The notes beneath the pieces are model-generated. The model was not told the origin of the DNA, made no database searches, and worked only from the letters and a program-made list of their open reading frames with translations. A program made the position numbers and the translations under genes. Source: Ignelater luminosus (lineage: Eukaryota; Arthropoda; Insecta; Coleoptera; Elateridae). Taken from it: DNA of 64,000 nucleotides. This document shows, one piece after another, positions 46,880 through 59,203 of the stretch. The stretch lies in NCBI GenBank assembly GCA_011009095.1, contig VTPC01090621.1, positions 42,847-106,846 of the forward strand. Direction: 5' to 3'. Positions within the stretch are counted from its first letter, which is position 1; every line of letters starts with the position of its first letter.

Positions 46880-49486
46880 TAAACTTAGGTAAAGAGTGGT
46901 AGATCTATTAAAGTCCACATGGCTGCATCCTGAATACAGTTTTTCCAATTCATCTTATAAAAAAGAACAGCTATTGGTTAAAAAATTGCAGAAAATTAAA
47001 AAGAAATGCTCAAAGTTGAAGGAATGAGCATTTATGTTTTGATGATTGCCAAAAAGATACAAACAAAAAGTCCAGTTTGGAGGTGATTACTAGAGAGTGA
47101 AAGTGTTTTCGCAAAAAAAAATAAATAGTTACACCGTTCAGAAGGTTCAGAACCTTAAAATGACATCAGCGCACTTTGTTTCTCTGAGATATCAGACAAG
47201 CACAAAAGAGGTTTTGAAAAACATTCTTAACTGCTACCTTAATTGCTGAAATGTCTCAAGGAAGCTGAATATGGGTATTTCTCTATGAATAAGATGTTTG
47301 AGTTTGAAATACTTTGTTGTGATTCTATTTGAAACATGAGTAATAATCAAGTTCCGATGAAAAACGAAAAAGCCAAAATATCGGCCTAACTTGAAATTGA
47401 TTTTTCAAAGGCGAGTATCGCATGATAAACGAAGTGAAATTCTTGCACCATCTCATCTATGAGCTCCTGATGGAAAACCAAAGCTTATTCCTATGAATTG
47501 ACTAACCACTTGAACTAATTAATTGACCCAAAAGAGTTGCAAATAGAAAATTCAATTAGGCCCACATGATCATTCATCTGAATTTTAGACTCCTGACAGT
47601 TAGCACATTAGGGATGAAATATGATGAAAAATAATAATTCTCTCGTTACTTTAAAAAAGATGTAGCCCTGTTTTATTGCATGGCATTATTTCTTCGAAGA
47701 TTTTTACTATGTGAATAAAAAATATCAAAGAAAAAGGTTGGTTAAAGCTTGAGAAACCTGCACTTAATCATTCTTTCCTAGTTTAAGTCATATTGAACTG
47801 AAAAACTTACTTTTTCATTTCAGATTTAGAACTGGATTATAACAAGGTTTAATAAAAAGAATTCTAAACAAGAAATTATGAAAAAATGAATGTTCAGCAA
47901 TAATAATATTAATAATAATAATAATAATAATAACAACGGAAAAAATGTTTTCTACGCGTTGAAATAGTCAATGCCATTTTAATATTTATGTTTAGGAATA
48001 TCTCTATTTACAAACAAAACTCGTTAACTATAAAACTTAATCAATACTGTTATGATATTATTATCTATAAAATTACTACCGTATGATTTTTAATCAAATT
48101 AATCATTCTGCCCAGTTGTCCATTGTTTTATTTTAATTTGTTTATATCAAACCCTAGATTATACTGACTGCTACTCGGTTGGCTAACAAATAGTACCCAC
48201 TCATAAATATCTTATATTAGCTATTCAAGCAGGTTAAAAAAGAAGATTATAAAGGACGTTTGCTTCAATTCCAAATGTCATAACACTAATTAAGAAGGTT
48301 TGATTTATATATGATTTCCATTTTGATGATTTCAATATGGATTACATTCAAGGTTAATTATAACAAAATAAATCAAAATTAAATATATACGCGATAAAAA
48401 GAAAAGCAAAAACTCAGGGTGTGTCTGCCACTCGCTCATCGAAATCTCCTTAACACCATTTACAGTTTTATAACACATCAACCGCGGAAAAACAGAATTT
48501 GCAATTTTATTAATATCATTTCATATGCAAATCATTTGTGGATGATAATTAAAATATAAATAATGATGTTTAGAAAGGTACAGCGGTCAAATCGCAACAG
48601 ATGCGTCCTTGAAATAAGTAATTATTCGTATATTCAATCATTACAAAACGATTGTAACATCTTGTTCATCTGCTTTTGCTTTAAACAAGGTCAATTATAA
48701 GTTTTCTGTATATGTCGTTTTTATTATTAATGATCATCAATAAACTAGAACAAATAAGATAAAATTCTAAATAAAACGAGCAAGTTTCTTCCGTTTCTTT
48801 TTCCTCCTTAAACGTTAAGAAAACACGCGGTAGTAATTTGTTTTATGATAAATGTTTTCTAGCTCCATAAATAAGCGTGCATAAAGTTAATGATTATTGA
48901 TCGGCAATAAAGAGACCAATGCAAAAAGTAATCAGTAAACTCATTAATTAGAACTTAAAAGTTATCTCTCATCTTTAAACTGTTGTAAATCTTTCGCAAT
49001 TTTACCGTGGCCTGAATCTGTCAATCATGAAAACATGTCGTTAATTGTGTCGTAGCTTTATTTGGTCGTGACATCTACCATCTCGTTTAGGCTTTAGAAT
49101 TAGAACTGATTGTCTTTGGTTATACTTGTTATGTCGATTTCACAACCGGACGAGTCATCATCGATAAGAAAAAAAGGTAGTCATTTAACAGGGACACTGA
49201 CTCTTCTTTCCATTTAACCAATCAAGAATAAAGGTAATTTTCTACCTATAAAGTTTAACAATAGCATTTATTAAATAAACATAAAAATTAGAAAAAACTG
49301 TTTATGTTGTTATAACGGTACAATACAATAATTTCTTAACGATTTCTAAAAATGTTTTCATTAAATTTCAACATTGCCTCTTCAGCTCGCTTCAAATTGG
49401 CATCATAAATTAAAACAAAAGTATCCTATAAATATTAAAACAATTGCTGTTATACATTATAAAACGAATTTCTTATAGTTAACAGT
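46880..49486. other. AT-rich, no gene recognised
   Basis: Contains the AAT microsatellite listed separately. The stretch 48780-49200 has scattered homeodomain-like ATTA/TGATTATTGAT words and could be regulatory, but nothing decides this. Confidence 0.25.
47899..47933. repeat. AAT microsatellite
   Basis: About eleven AAT units, interrupted once by ATT near 47908-47910. Confidence 0.9.
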
Positions 49487-49650
49487 CCGTGTCAGAGGTT
49501 GAAGGCAGTCCAGGTCGGGGCCGCCAGTGCCGTGAAGGGGCCGGTAGCCGGCACGTGCCCGGAGGCTCCCGTAATAACACGGTACAAGAAAGGGGCCCCA
49601 GGCTGCTACTAATCGTGGGTCTGCATGAAACTACAGCCTTCTCTTTTTCT
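49487..49650. other. GC-rich island, possible exon
   Basis: The island rises abruptly out of AT-rich flanks. On the plus strand it starts after an acceptor-like ATAGTTAACAG and stays open (VSEVEGSPGRGRQCREGAG) into ordinary sequence. On the minus strand, after TTTCATGCAG, a frame with GC-rich third positions reads PRLVAAWGPFLVPCYYGSLR and YRPLHGTGGPDLDCLQ. Neither strand has a convincing donor. It may be a coding exon, a first exon or a promoter; no family is recognised. Confidence 0.35.
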
Positions 49651-49689
49651 CCAGCCTCCTGCAGACTCGCGCATACTTGAATAATTAGC

Positions 49690-50934
49690 TCGGCATTCGA
49701 TTAAATGTACCCTGCGAATTTTTTTTCTTCGTCTTACTTTGCTATTAAATTATTAAATTTCAGGGTTTTAATGTTATTAAAGACTTGTTAGTTTAGTTTA
49801 TTTTACAAACAGGTAAGAATTTCTTAATAATGCCCACGTGATATTTTATAAAAAACGAATGATTTTATCTAAATTATTTATATAATTATAAGCTGAATAA
49901 ACAAATCAGACATTTACATTACTGCAACAAAAAAGGGAATAATTATGAGTTTTAGAAAAACGGTTGCAAATATTTTTATAACAAAAAATCATAAAAAGTT
50001 TGTTTTCGTTCTGCTTCATGTTATGTCTTGTTTACTAATCAATTTTACATAAAACAATTAGAACACAAAGAAGATTTTATCTCATTATTCCAAAATACTG
50101 AAATATAGGCAACACACGTTGCACTTATCGATTGGTCAGGTCACTACAAGTATTAGTTTTGACAAAGCACAATAGTATTTTTCATTAAACGTAAAGTGAT
50201 GTTTTCCTTTACTGTTTGTTTGTAACAAGCAAAAATGTTTAGAAATTTTAAAAATTGCCATTTGTAGTAATTACTCTTCCAATATGTATAAACTCGAGAC
50301 ATTTTTAAAACTTGTAACGTTTATTGCTGCAATGCCGTGGTAGAAATCGAATTATATTTAATAAAGGCAGTTGCAAAACAACTAAATGAAATTTAAAACT
50401 TAACCAATAATAGGGTCAGCTCAACGAGACATGAATGAAGTAGTGTCGACGTCTATGTTTTGAAGAGAACAAGTTTAAACTTTTTTTCATGAACTACTAA
50501 TAAAATAAACAATAAATTTATGCATGTAATTGTTAGTTTTCAGTATTAGCCTTTCATTTAAGATTCTAAAAGTTTGTACTGCATCCTAAATATAGGTATT
50601 GCTATATTTAATTCTGTCATCCCTCTAATCTAGATTTGATACTACAACTTCAAAATATGATGATGCAGAACAACAATGTTGAAAAGTTTAGTGGGCTAGT
50701 TCTCAAAGCTAAACAAAAATATGAAGTCAAAACAACGATCGCTCAAATCTTCTGTGCTCTACTATTTGCAACATCTGCTCTTCCGTTATGGACTATATTT
50801 CTAAAGCGTAAACACACAGAAGACTTAATATGTACGTCAAATGTACTCAATTTTCGAGTTTGAAACAATTAGTGCAATAATACAATCTCAAAAATAGTTG
50901 ACAAGTTCGAGAATCGCACCCCTGACCTTGATCT
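49690..50934. other. AT-rich, no gene recognised
   Basis: Only short frames, such as 50636-50863 (+), without domains. Confidence 0.25.
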
Positions 50935-51117
50935 TTGAACCGAATTAATCTTCGACTAGGTGAACATGACACTAAAAGACAAAATTGCCTATCGCAGATT
51001 TTCAATATCAAATTCGACCGTAAGGACCAAAACTGCTTCTTAGTATATTACCCACTGAAGGTTGTTATGCTTTATCTTAATCAAAACTTAGATATAGATG
51101 GAGGATCAAGAACGTAG
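50935..51117 (+). pseudogene. Possible trypsin-like protease fragment
   Basis: The short frame begins NRINLRLGEHDTKRQNC, close to the VRLGEHD motif that precedes the disulphide loop in insect CLIP-type serine proteases. What follows (QIFNIKFDRKDQN) could correspond to the usual V-x-x-I...R-x-I-x-H segment, but the catalytic Asp region is absent and the frame soon stops. No other protease exons were found nearby. The match is short and may be chance. Confidence 0.2.
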
Positions 51118-51119
51118 TT

Positions 51120-54100
51120 TCTGACAAATACAGAAATTCAATACACAAGATATTTTCACCTCTTACTTCATTTTATTATTAAGAAGTCAGTATGAAATCC
51201 CAACATTAACTGTTGTGAAACAAAGTAACATTCATATAAAAAGCTGTCCTACTAAAGTAAATGGCAACAAAATCACAAAGGGTTTGTTATTCTTAGGTTA
51301 AGTCTGCTTCCTCAAACCATTTTGCACTAATATTATAGCCTTTTTACCAAATCTAAAAACTATGTATATCTAGCCTATTCAATGATTACTTGTACTAGAC
51401 AGTTTTTGATCTTACATTCGCAAAACCCACTACAATAAAGTAGCCCCACTACAAGGAAGATGACAAATCAGAATAAAGTTGCTATTTGCATTTTCTCTAG
51501 ATTTCCTTTGGTAACTAAAACTTAGTGCAACGAAAGCTAGACTGGAATCTATGAGTGCTATGTTATGTAACTCACTTAGTTCTTTAGATGCCATTGGTTG
51601 CCAGTGAAGAATTAGCATTGTTGATAAAAGACTTTGACAGGATTCCCAAAAGATACTAGCTGAAGCTTAACAAGAATTTGATCTTGCTGATACGTGCTTG
51701 GCAATCATTACAAAAGCAAATAGTGGATGTGACGCAAATGAAAAAGTTTTTTATAAAGTCCTATGTAGTTGTTGTCGTTATCTTGTTTTGGTTAGCAGAG
51801 GTATTCACGAATTTGAAGAAACTTTTTGCACCTAGTGCGTAGTTCGGATATCGTATCTTCCTGTTATGGTTTATTCACTGCCAAGGTTTATTTACTAAGC
51901 GAACAGCTGTTTGAAACACTTGAAAATTTAAAAAACGGGAATGACTTCAAAGAGTACGGATTGCTGCACGTGTATTACTGCACTGGCCCATCGGTGAACA
52001 ACGATGACGAAAACAACGAAGTGTACTTCGAAGAATAGTGACGAAAAGGTAACAAAACTTGTGTAATAACTTATATAATGACATAGTAAATAGGTAGAAC
52101 TGGTTAACAATGAGGTAACCCGCAAGAAAGGCGTGTTTGAAGAATTAAAAAGAAGTAACTGTCGTGATATATGATGACCTTCTCTACGGAAGCTCTTTGG
52201 AAGGACACATATAATATTATTCTTTACAAAAGTAAAGAATAAAGATAAATTTAAGATTATAATGAGAAGATTCAAAATCAGAAAACACCCGACTATTATC
52301 ACTAATATTTTCCGGAACAGTAATTTCATGATATACTAATTTACTTATTATCAGATAGTTATCTCCAACCTTTTAAAATTCCCATTCGTGGCTTAAGAAA
52401 AGCTTGCACACTCCTAAAGCTGCTGATTCCTTTAACAGAGGAATGCAACACACTGGTTTTTGTTTTGAAAAAGTGTAGTCTCTAAAGTATTGAGCATAAA
52501 GTTTGGCAGGCCAGCCGCTAGGCGAGTCCGCCAAACCTGCGTCTCCGTGAGAGCCACTTATAGGGATGCATAGCGCACATAATTGTTTGTCAATTGTCAA
52601 GATTTGCTTTTAAGAACTAGGCCGCAAAAATAACTGCACGGTCTGTCAATGAACTCAAAAAGTCGACAGTTGGTGAAAAAGACCTTTTGAAATAAACGAT
52701 TCTCGATATACTGTTTAGATAAATGTGTCGCACATCATCTTATTCCAGACGGTATAATAGCCACTTGTGCTACTACATAAGTGAGGAAGTTTAGTGTAGA
52801 GTTTGTTAGGTGGGTTTGGTCAGGTTTTCACTCTAAAAAATCCAAAACCAACTCAAGTCGACAATTCTTCTTTAATCATCTAAATCAATAAAGATTATGT
52901 TTTCGAAAGATTTAAATTCAACTATTAATAGAAGTGAGTAAACACGGCACACAGGGCTCATTGGCTTGAATAAGCTCTGTGTCGGACCGCTAATGCCTGT
53001 TGTGTCAGCAGATGAAGTACATAGTAATTATATTCGCTACTACTTATTAAATACCTTATACTTCTCAATTAAATAAAAAATTGGACTATCTTTACTTCTT
53101 GATAGATGCATGAACCATTAGCAGCTTTAAATTGCCATCATATACAGCTACAGGGCCAAATGTTATATCTATATATCTATTATAATAATTATGATTTTAT
53201 TTATACAAAGATTATTTTCAAGAGAATGCAGTAGCCGTCATTACATTTTCCTACGTTGCAAACAAGAAGTGAACACTTAAAATCAGCCGATTTTATAAAT
53301 AAACATAGTTTGTGTTAATTTTATACGTCTTTCAATAGTAACAATTTTAAGTATACACACTGGGTTATATCTAAACCTTAACCTCTGTTAAAATAGACAA
53401 ATAAATTTGATTGATGATGATGATTGTTACACATCTAGTTCCATCCTATCTAGATTCCCCCATGTCGAACACAACAAAAAGCATATGGGAAATTGTGGTA
53501 AAGGACTTAGAGGCATCTTGAAAACAGTTGAGAATTCATCTTCTCCTAGAATAGGAGTTTGAGATGCCCATACCTCTCTATTCATAGTCGAAAATACTAT
53601 TTATAGAGTCTCGCATAAAATATTTTTCTATTGTTTTTCTACCGCAGTTATACTGCGTTCGACAACACTTGCACATGGAAGGAATGAAAACAGCTGTCTT
53701 ACCATACGTGTAATAATAAGTAAATTAACAATAAGCGTAAGTCTTGAGTTTTTATCACTGTGAAGTTCTATAAATTAAAATTTTCATTAAAAAGCTGCTT
53801 TTTATAGTTTGTGTGGAAATCATAAAAGAATCTATGGAAATGTTGATCATTATAGTCTTGCTATGACATCAAACATGAAAGAATTTTCTTTTTGTAAATT
53901 ATAGATTCATATCTAGAGTGTCAGATATTACACCAAACTTTGTATAGATGAAAGTTAAATGAAACCTAAGCTTTTATAATTCATTCCCGCGCAATTCCGA
54001 AATTTTATGAAATTGCAAATGGAGTCTGGCCGAACCAGTTTTACTCCATCTATCTTCAAGTGTGGTAGATATATCGACATTAGATTGCAAAAGGTAAAAC

Positions 54101-55322
54101 AAATATTGCAAGATATCAAAAGTGTATCAGATGCCTAACTTTAAATTAAATGTAATTTGAGTTGAAATTCAGCAGGATTACTAGAGTTTGTAATTTCCGA
54201 ATAGCTCTGGATTAGAATTACTGCAGGAAACACCCATTGTGTAAAGTCCTTAATTAAGACATTGAAAAAAAAGGTCCTTCATTTCGATCACACAACATAT
54301 TATTCTAAAATTATTTCCAGCGTGAAGAAAACAAAGAACGTAGGTATGACTAAACTATTTTGTAAAGCAAACGATTTAACGTAACCTACCAAAGTGCTAA
54401 GTACTTCTCTAGTTCAATCTAAAAAAGATAAGGTTATAAGAATGAACAATGGAATCCATTAAAACCAATGTTAATCTCAAATGCTAATTCTGAAAGACAA
54501 GAAAACAACTAGCCCAAATTATTCATATCGAGGAAGAAATTAATAATGTCAAAAACAAAAGCCTGACCTTAGGCTACATATTGCTAATTTTTTGTCTTTA
54601 AAGGTCAAGCGACATAAAAAGAGGAAACAATTTAGAAGAAACACTTAAAATTCACTTAATATGGCCTTGGGCACAGGTTGCTACTTTTAAATTCTGAATA
54701 CATAAATATTATAATGATCGCCATTTTTACAAGACAATGACACAATAAGTTCTATTTACCTTTTCTTTTTCTTTTAACATTAAGATTGATCGAATAAACA
54801 AAAGAAATTAATTTGATTCTAGAAAAGAGAAAGAAAAAACATTCAAGTGTCATTTTTTTAAATTTGATTTAAAAATCAAAGTTCAACAACTACATAATTA
54901 AAGGTTACAGGTTATCACTCACCTCTTTAACTTGTCACTTTAGTGATATCAGAATCAACACCCTCTTGTTGATACTACTTTTTTGTTTGCTTTCTTATAT
55001 CCCATAAATTTGAAATGTACAAACTAAAAGACGAACATAGTAATAAAATATACAATTCTTCATGGGGAGTCATAAAAAAGAGCATATAACAGCATCGCAG
55101 AACAAATGTTACATAACTCGCGGCTGTGTAAAGCGGGGCCATTTCAAAAGGGAGGTTCGTCACGTTCTTAAACTCTTTTTGCATCACGTACAAGAGTTTA
55201 CGCGCGAACACATCTGTACCATTGTACCATCGTGGAACATCAATAAGGCCACTTTATTTCAATGAAGAGCTCTTTGAATTATTGTGTTACGTTCGGTCGT
55301 GATGCTATTGTGTTGTGTTCGC
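51120..55322. other. AT-rich, no gene recognised
   Basis: Short frames only. 51826-52038 (+) is open with an acidic end (NNDDENNEVYFEE) but no recognisable domain. Confidence 0.25.
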
Positions 55323-55330
55323 TATATAAA
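55323..55330 (+). promoter_or_regulatory. Candidate TATA box
   Basis: TATATAAA lies just upstream of a 102-codon open frame (55339-55647) that starts at GTG, not ATG, and has no recognised domain. The preceding 250 bp are less AT-rich than average. Promoter function is a guess from sequence alone. Confidence 0.25.
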
Positions 55331-55649
55331 ACAAGCCCGTGCTAATAATTCGAAAAATAGATTTTCCAATACTACGAGAAGATTTACTGTTAAAAGGTTG
55401 CACACCATGTAGGTATGAAAGAATATCAGAAGTCGGAAGAAAAAAAGAAATGATGAAGTCGGAGATATACTTATCTGACAATCATTTAGAATTCTACAGT
55501 CTTTCGCAATTAATAAAACACGGAGATTTTAATGCTAGATCACGTTACTTACCCGGAGACAAGTTATCAAAACTATCAAGGCTCGCTCTTTCAGGTATGA
55601 ATTTAAGCGAAGGCTTAATTAATTTAACATTTGATCGCTTAAGATAAAC

Positions 55650-58255
55650 GAAATAGAGATATTGAATTATACAATGAAAAAGAGATATTGAATATAAATT
55701 ATAAAATGCACATAAATTAACTTCGACAACTGAAAAAAGAAAGGCCAATGACGATTAACTGTAATCGAATTGTAATTACAAATAAAAGTTCGATACGCTT
55801 GTTGAGTTTTGTTATGTATTACGTGTTTACGGAATGTGTTATAAATTCTTTTTTAATCAGGATTTCCTCATTGCAGTAATTACAAAAGCAAAATAAAAAT
55901 TTACTTAATCGTAATCAGTTATTGATAGTAATTAAAAAAAACCAAGAGAAAAATAAAAAGAAAGGTGATATTAATTTAGAATGATGGTGTAATTTCTCGC
56001 GACACTAATATATCACATTCTCCAAGCAATAAAACAATAATTAAAATCGTTTTATCTTGGGTGTTACGAAACGGAGCTATTAATAAAATGCCACTGGTAT
56101 TGCCGGTTAGTTCTCTTGTGTAGATCAATCAGATTGTTACGCACCGAATTGACAATGGTCAACGTTATCGTTATAAGTCAAAGTTGGAATTGTTCGACTG
56201 ACATTTAATTGCATTTAAACAACATTAACCTTTCCCCGTTTCTAATGGAGAAATTTTGCAATCAAACGGAAATGTAACAATGACAGGAACAAGCGGTTTT
56301 ACTCATAATTGATTATTACTTTTTCTCTGTTAAGAAAGATTTTTATTGCTTGTTTTAAATTACACGATTTGATTGTTGTTATTAGATTAAGTGCATTGTT
56401 TAGTTTGTAGACATAACCTAACCTAAAAATTTAAAGCCGGAGGAAGAACTCATCATCGATGGACAAACTCATACGATTGGATTATTATTATTATTATATC
56501 AATTTTTTATGGTAAATTATAGGCTACAAAGCAAAATGATTTCAATAATTCAAAATGTCCTAAAGATTATGTTACCGGTTTTAATCTTTTTTTTTCTTCT
56601 ACTGAATTAATCAAGTGGAATATGTAATTAAAAAAGCGGTCGGCTGTTTGGATATAATTAAGTAGGATTTTGGGAGGAATATTTGATTACAAAATTGGAT
56701 ATAATTATATTAATAACAATAAAAAGATATAGGAAACCATAAACAACAAACAGTGAAAAATAGCATGTCATTAAAGAAAGCGCAATAGTTGATTCTTTAA
56801 AGAGAAGAGGAAGATATTAAAAAGTGTTTAACACTCGCCTGTTTTATAAGAAAAAACTTTTTATGAAAAATAGTATTATGCTGTGCAGAACCGTATCTAA
56901 AACAATTAATAGTACTATTTATAATAAAATGGGCCCTTTTGTATCAAAAGATTTATGATTTCAAGAATTGCATAATCAAAGAGATATTACAATTTAGGAA
57001 ATCTAAAGACCAATAGTATGTTACATAACTTGATAGAGAAAATAACTACGTTTAAAATAGACTAAATGGAAATAGCTTTACAGAACTTGCACTTTCCACT
57101 TCGTTAACAATATTCTTCATGATCTTAATGTTATTTGGGCTAATTCGAATGATATCTGACTTGTTAGAAATTCAACCTTCTGATAATTAAAATTCTAGTT
57201 CAAATGAGGCACAGGAAATTCTGCAGCCCATGGCAATTAAACCCTGAATCAGGAACAAGCTCTGAGGATCTTGATTCCATCACATTCTACTTTTCATTAT
57301 ACATCCAGTAATGGCAATCAAAAGACTAATTAAGAATCCCCGATTGGTTCCAAGATAATATTCTTGTCTCTAAGATTTTTGAGTTAAAATGTTGCCAGAC
57401 GAGCTGAGTTTGTCTGGTACACATTTTAGTTTAGTTAACGCAATGCCTTTGCCATACACACGTATGTATACTGCGCAAGGTTTCGGTCTAGCACGCACCC
57501 CAGGTTCAATTTAAATCGATAGAAACCTTATTGATGTAAGACTTTAAATATTTTCATTTATTTAAAAGGTTAATCAGCAAATATCGGTTTGCTCAATGAT
57601 TAATCCCCATCAGAACCATTTAACAATATTATTGAAGTTCCATCATGATAGTGTAACCTAAATTTCAACATTTATTTCAAAAGAGGTTAAATTTTAAGGG
57701 CAATTAACTATGAGCTGTTGTTCACAAATCAGTTCTATCCATCCTTGTCTTTCACGTATTCTTCATTTCTTGCTCCACTTAATTTTAAATTTTTGAGTTT
57801 CTTAGCAAGGTACAGGCATCCTATTTCTGTCAATACCTTTTTTTTTACTTATTGAACGATAAACGCCAAACTTGGCACTTCAAATGGTTTAAGATAAAAT
57901 TGTGCATTAATTTGCAAAAGATTCTCTGTTTCTGAATCTCTGCTTTGCAATGGGTAGGACATTAGTGAGTTGCAGTGCCGTTTGTTAAGAAAGTTCAAAA
58001 TGTCGGAATTCCTTACGAAACGCGCTATAGAATTTCCACTGGCATTTTTAGACACCATAAGTCGAGACAAAGAATTGAATTGAATGATCAATGAATACCG
58101 AACATTACCAGATTGATTCTGGTAGTTCTTTCTTCGTATTCATCGTCAGGGCTTCAAAAGTAATACGTAGATACCCAGTTGCCGCGCTTTAAAATGGACG
58201 AGTGTCTCTGATTTCTCAAATTTGACAATTAGCCCAGTCACTTTATACATTCACT
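55650..58255. other. AT-rich, no gene recognised
   Basis: The stretch 56090-56310 is more complex than its flanks (GACAATGG, GTTACGCACC, TTTCCCCGTTTC words) and might be a conserved noncoding element. No gene is seen. Confidence 0.25.
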
Positions 58256-59203
58256 TCTAAAAAAATCCGACTGAAGATTTTCCTTCTGGATTCTTTTTAT
58301 TTCGGCGTCAAGAGCAATCCCTCAAAAGTCCATAAAGCCATCTAAACGGCTACAGAAGTTACAGAAGGTCAAAGGTCACGAAAATTAGTTTTTCTAAAGT
58401 ATCTCGTAAACTATTGGTTTTATGTTAATTCTGGTCATTATGAAATTTGTTCATGAACTAAATCTACACAAATAGTCTGTATATGATCGTCACCTCTTTC
58501 AACACTCACATTTCCGAGAGTTTCTAAATCGCGAACAGCAGTCGCAGTCGAGCCATTTGCCAAAGTTTCATTACAGAGAAAACGAGTGTTGTCTGCCATT
58601 ATAATGAATTACAAAATATTTTGAGATAAATAAAGTGTCCGAACTCTACAAAGTGTAGCGTTAAACTGAATTTCAAACGTACAAGCTGCGTCATCCAATA
58701 TTTTCAGTTATAGAGTGACCCATGAGCCTACATTGGAATGTAAGAAAACTGCTACTCAAGGCCTTTACCATTATTATTATGAAGAAGAGTCCTTTCCAAG
58801 GACAATTCAAACAAAAACTATGCAGGTATATATATGCATTAACGATGTTTTTATGTATAAATACGTCTTATTATCTGTATACACCACTATACGTATAGTA
58901 TAGTGGAGTATGCGCTTTGCTCCGAAACTTCTCAGCTCTATATCTCAAAAACTATTGGTTCTACGTAAACTTTGTATAGGACTTTTGTTGTGTAAATTTA
59001 GCTCATGAACAAATTTCATAATGACCAAAATTAACGCAAAACCAATAGTTTACCAGGTATTTGAGAAAAACTAATTTTCGTGAACTTTGACCTTCTGCAA
59101 CTTCTGTAGCCGTCTAGTTAGCTTTATGGACTTTTAAGGGATTGCTTTTGACGCCGAAATAAAAAGAATCTCGAAGGAAAATCTTCAGTCGGATTTTTTT
59201 AGA
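58256..59203. mobile_element. Fold-back element with long inverted repeats
   Basis: Two arms of about 235 bp (58256-58490 and 58970-59203) are inverted copies: the left starts TCTAAAAAAATCCGACTGAA and the right ends in its reverse complement. The arms also share the complement of GGACTTTTRAGGGATTGCTY and the block GTCATTATGAAATTTGTTCA. About 480 bp of unrelated sequence separates them. Inside, a second inverted motif (CAAAAACTATTGGTT, about 58946) mirrors part of the right arm, and a small palindrome lies at 58885-58907. No transposase or clear target duplication is seen. Confidence 0.8.

Noticed and set aside
55339-55647. 102-codon plus frame behind a TATA box
   Set aside because: It starts at GTG, has no recognised domain and its composition does not differ from noncoding flanks.
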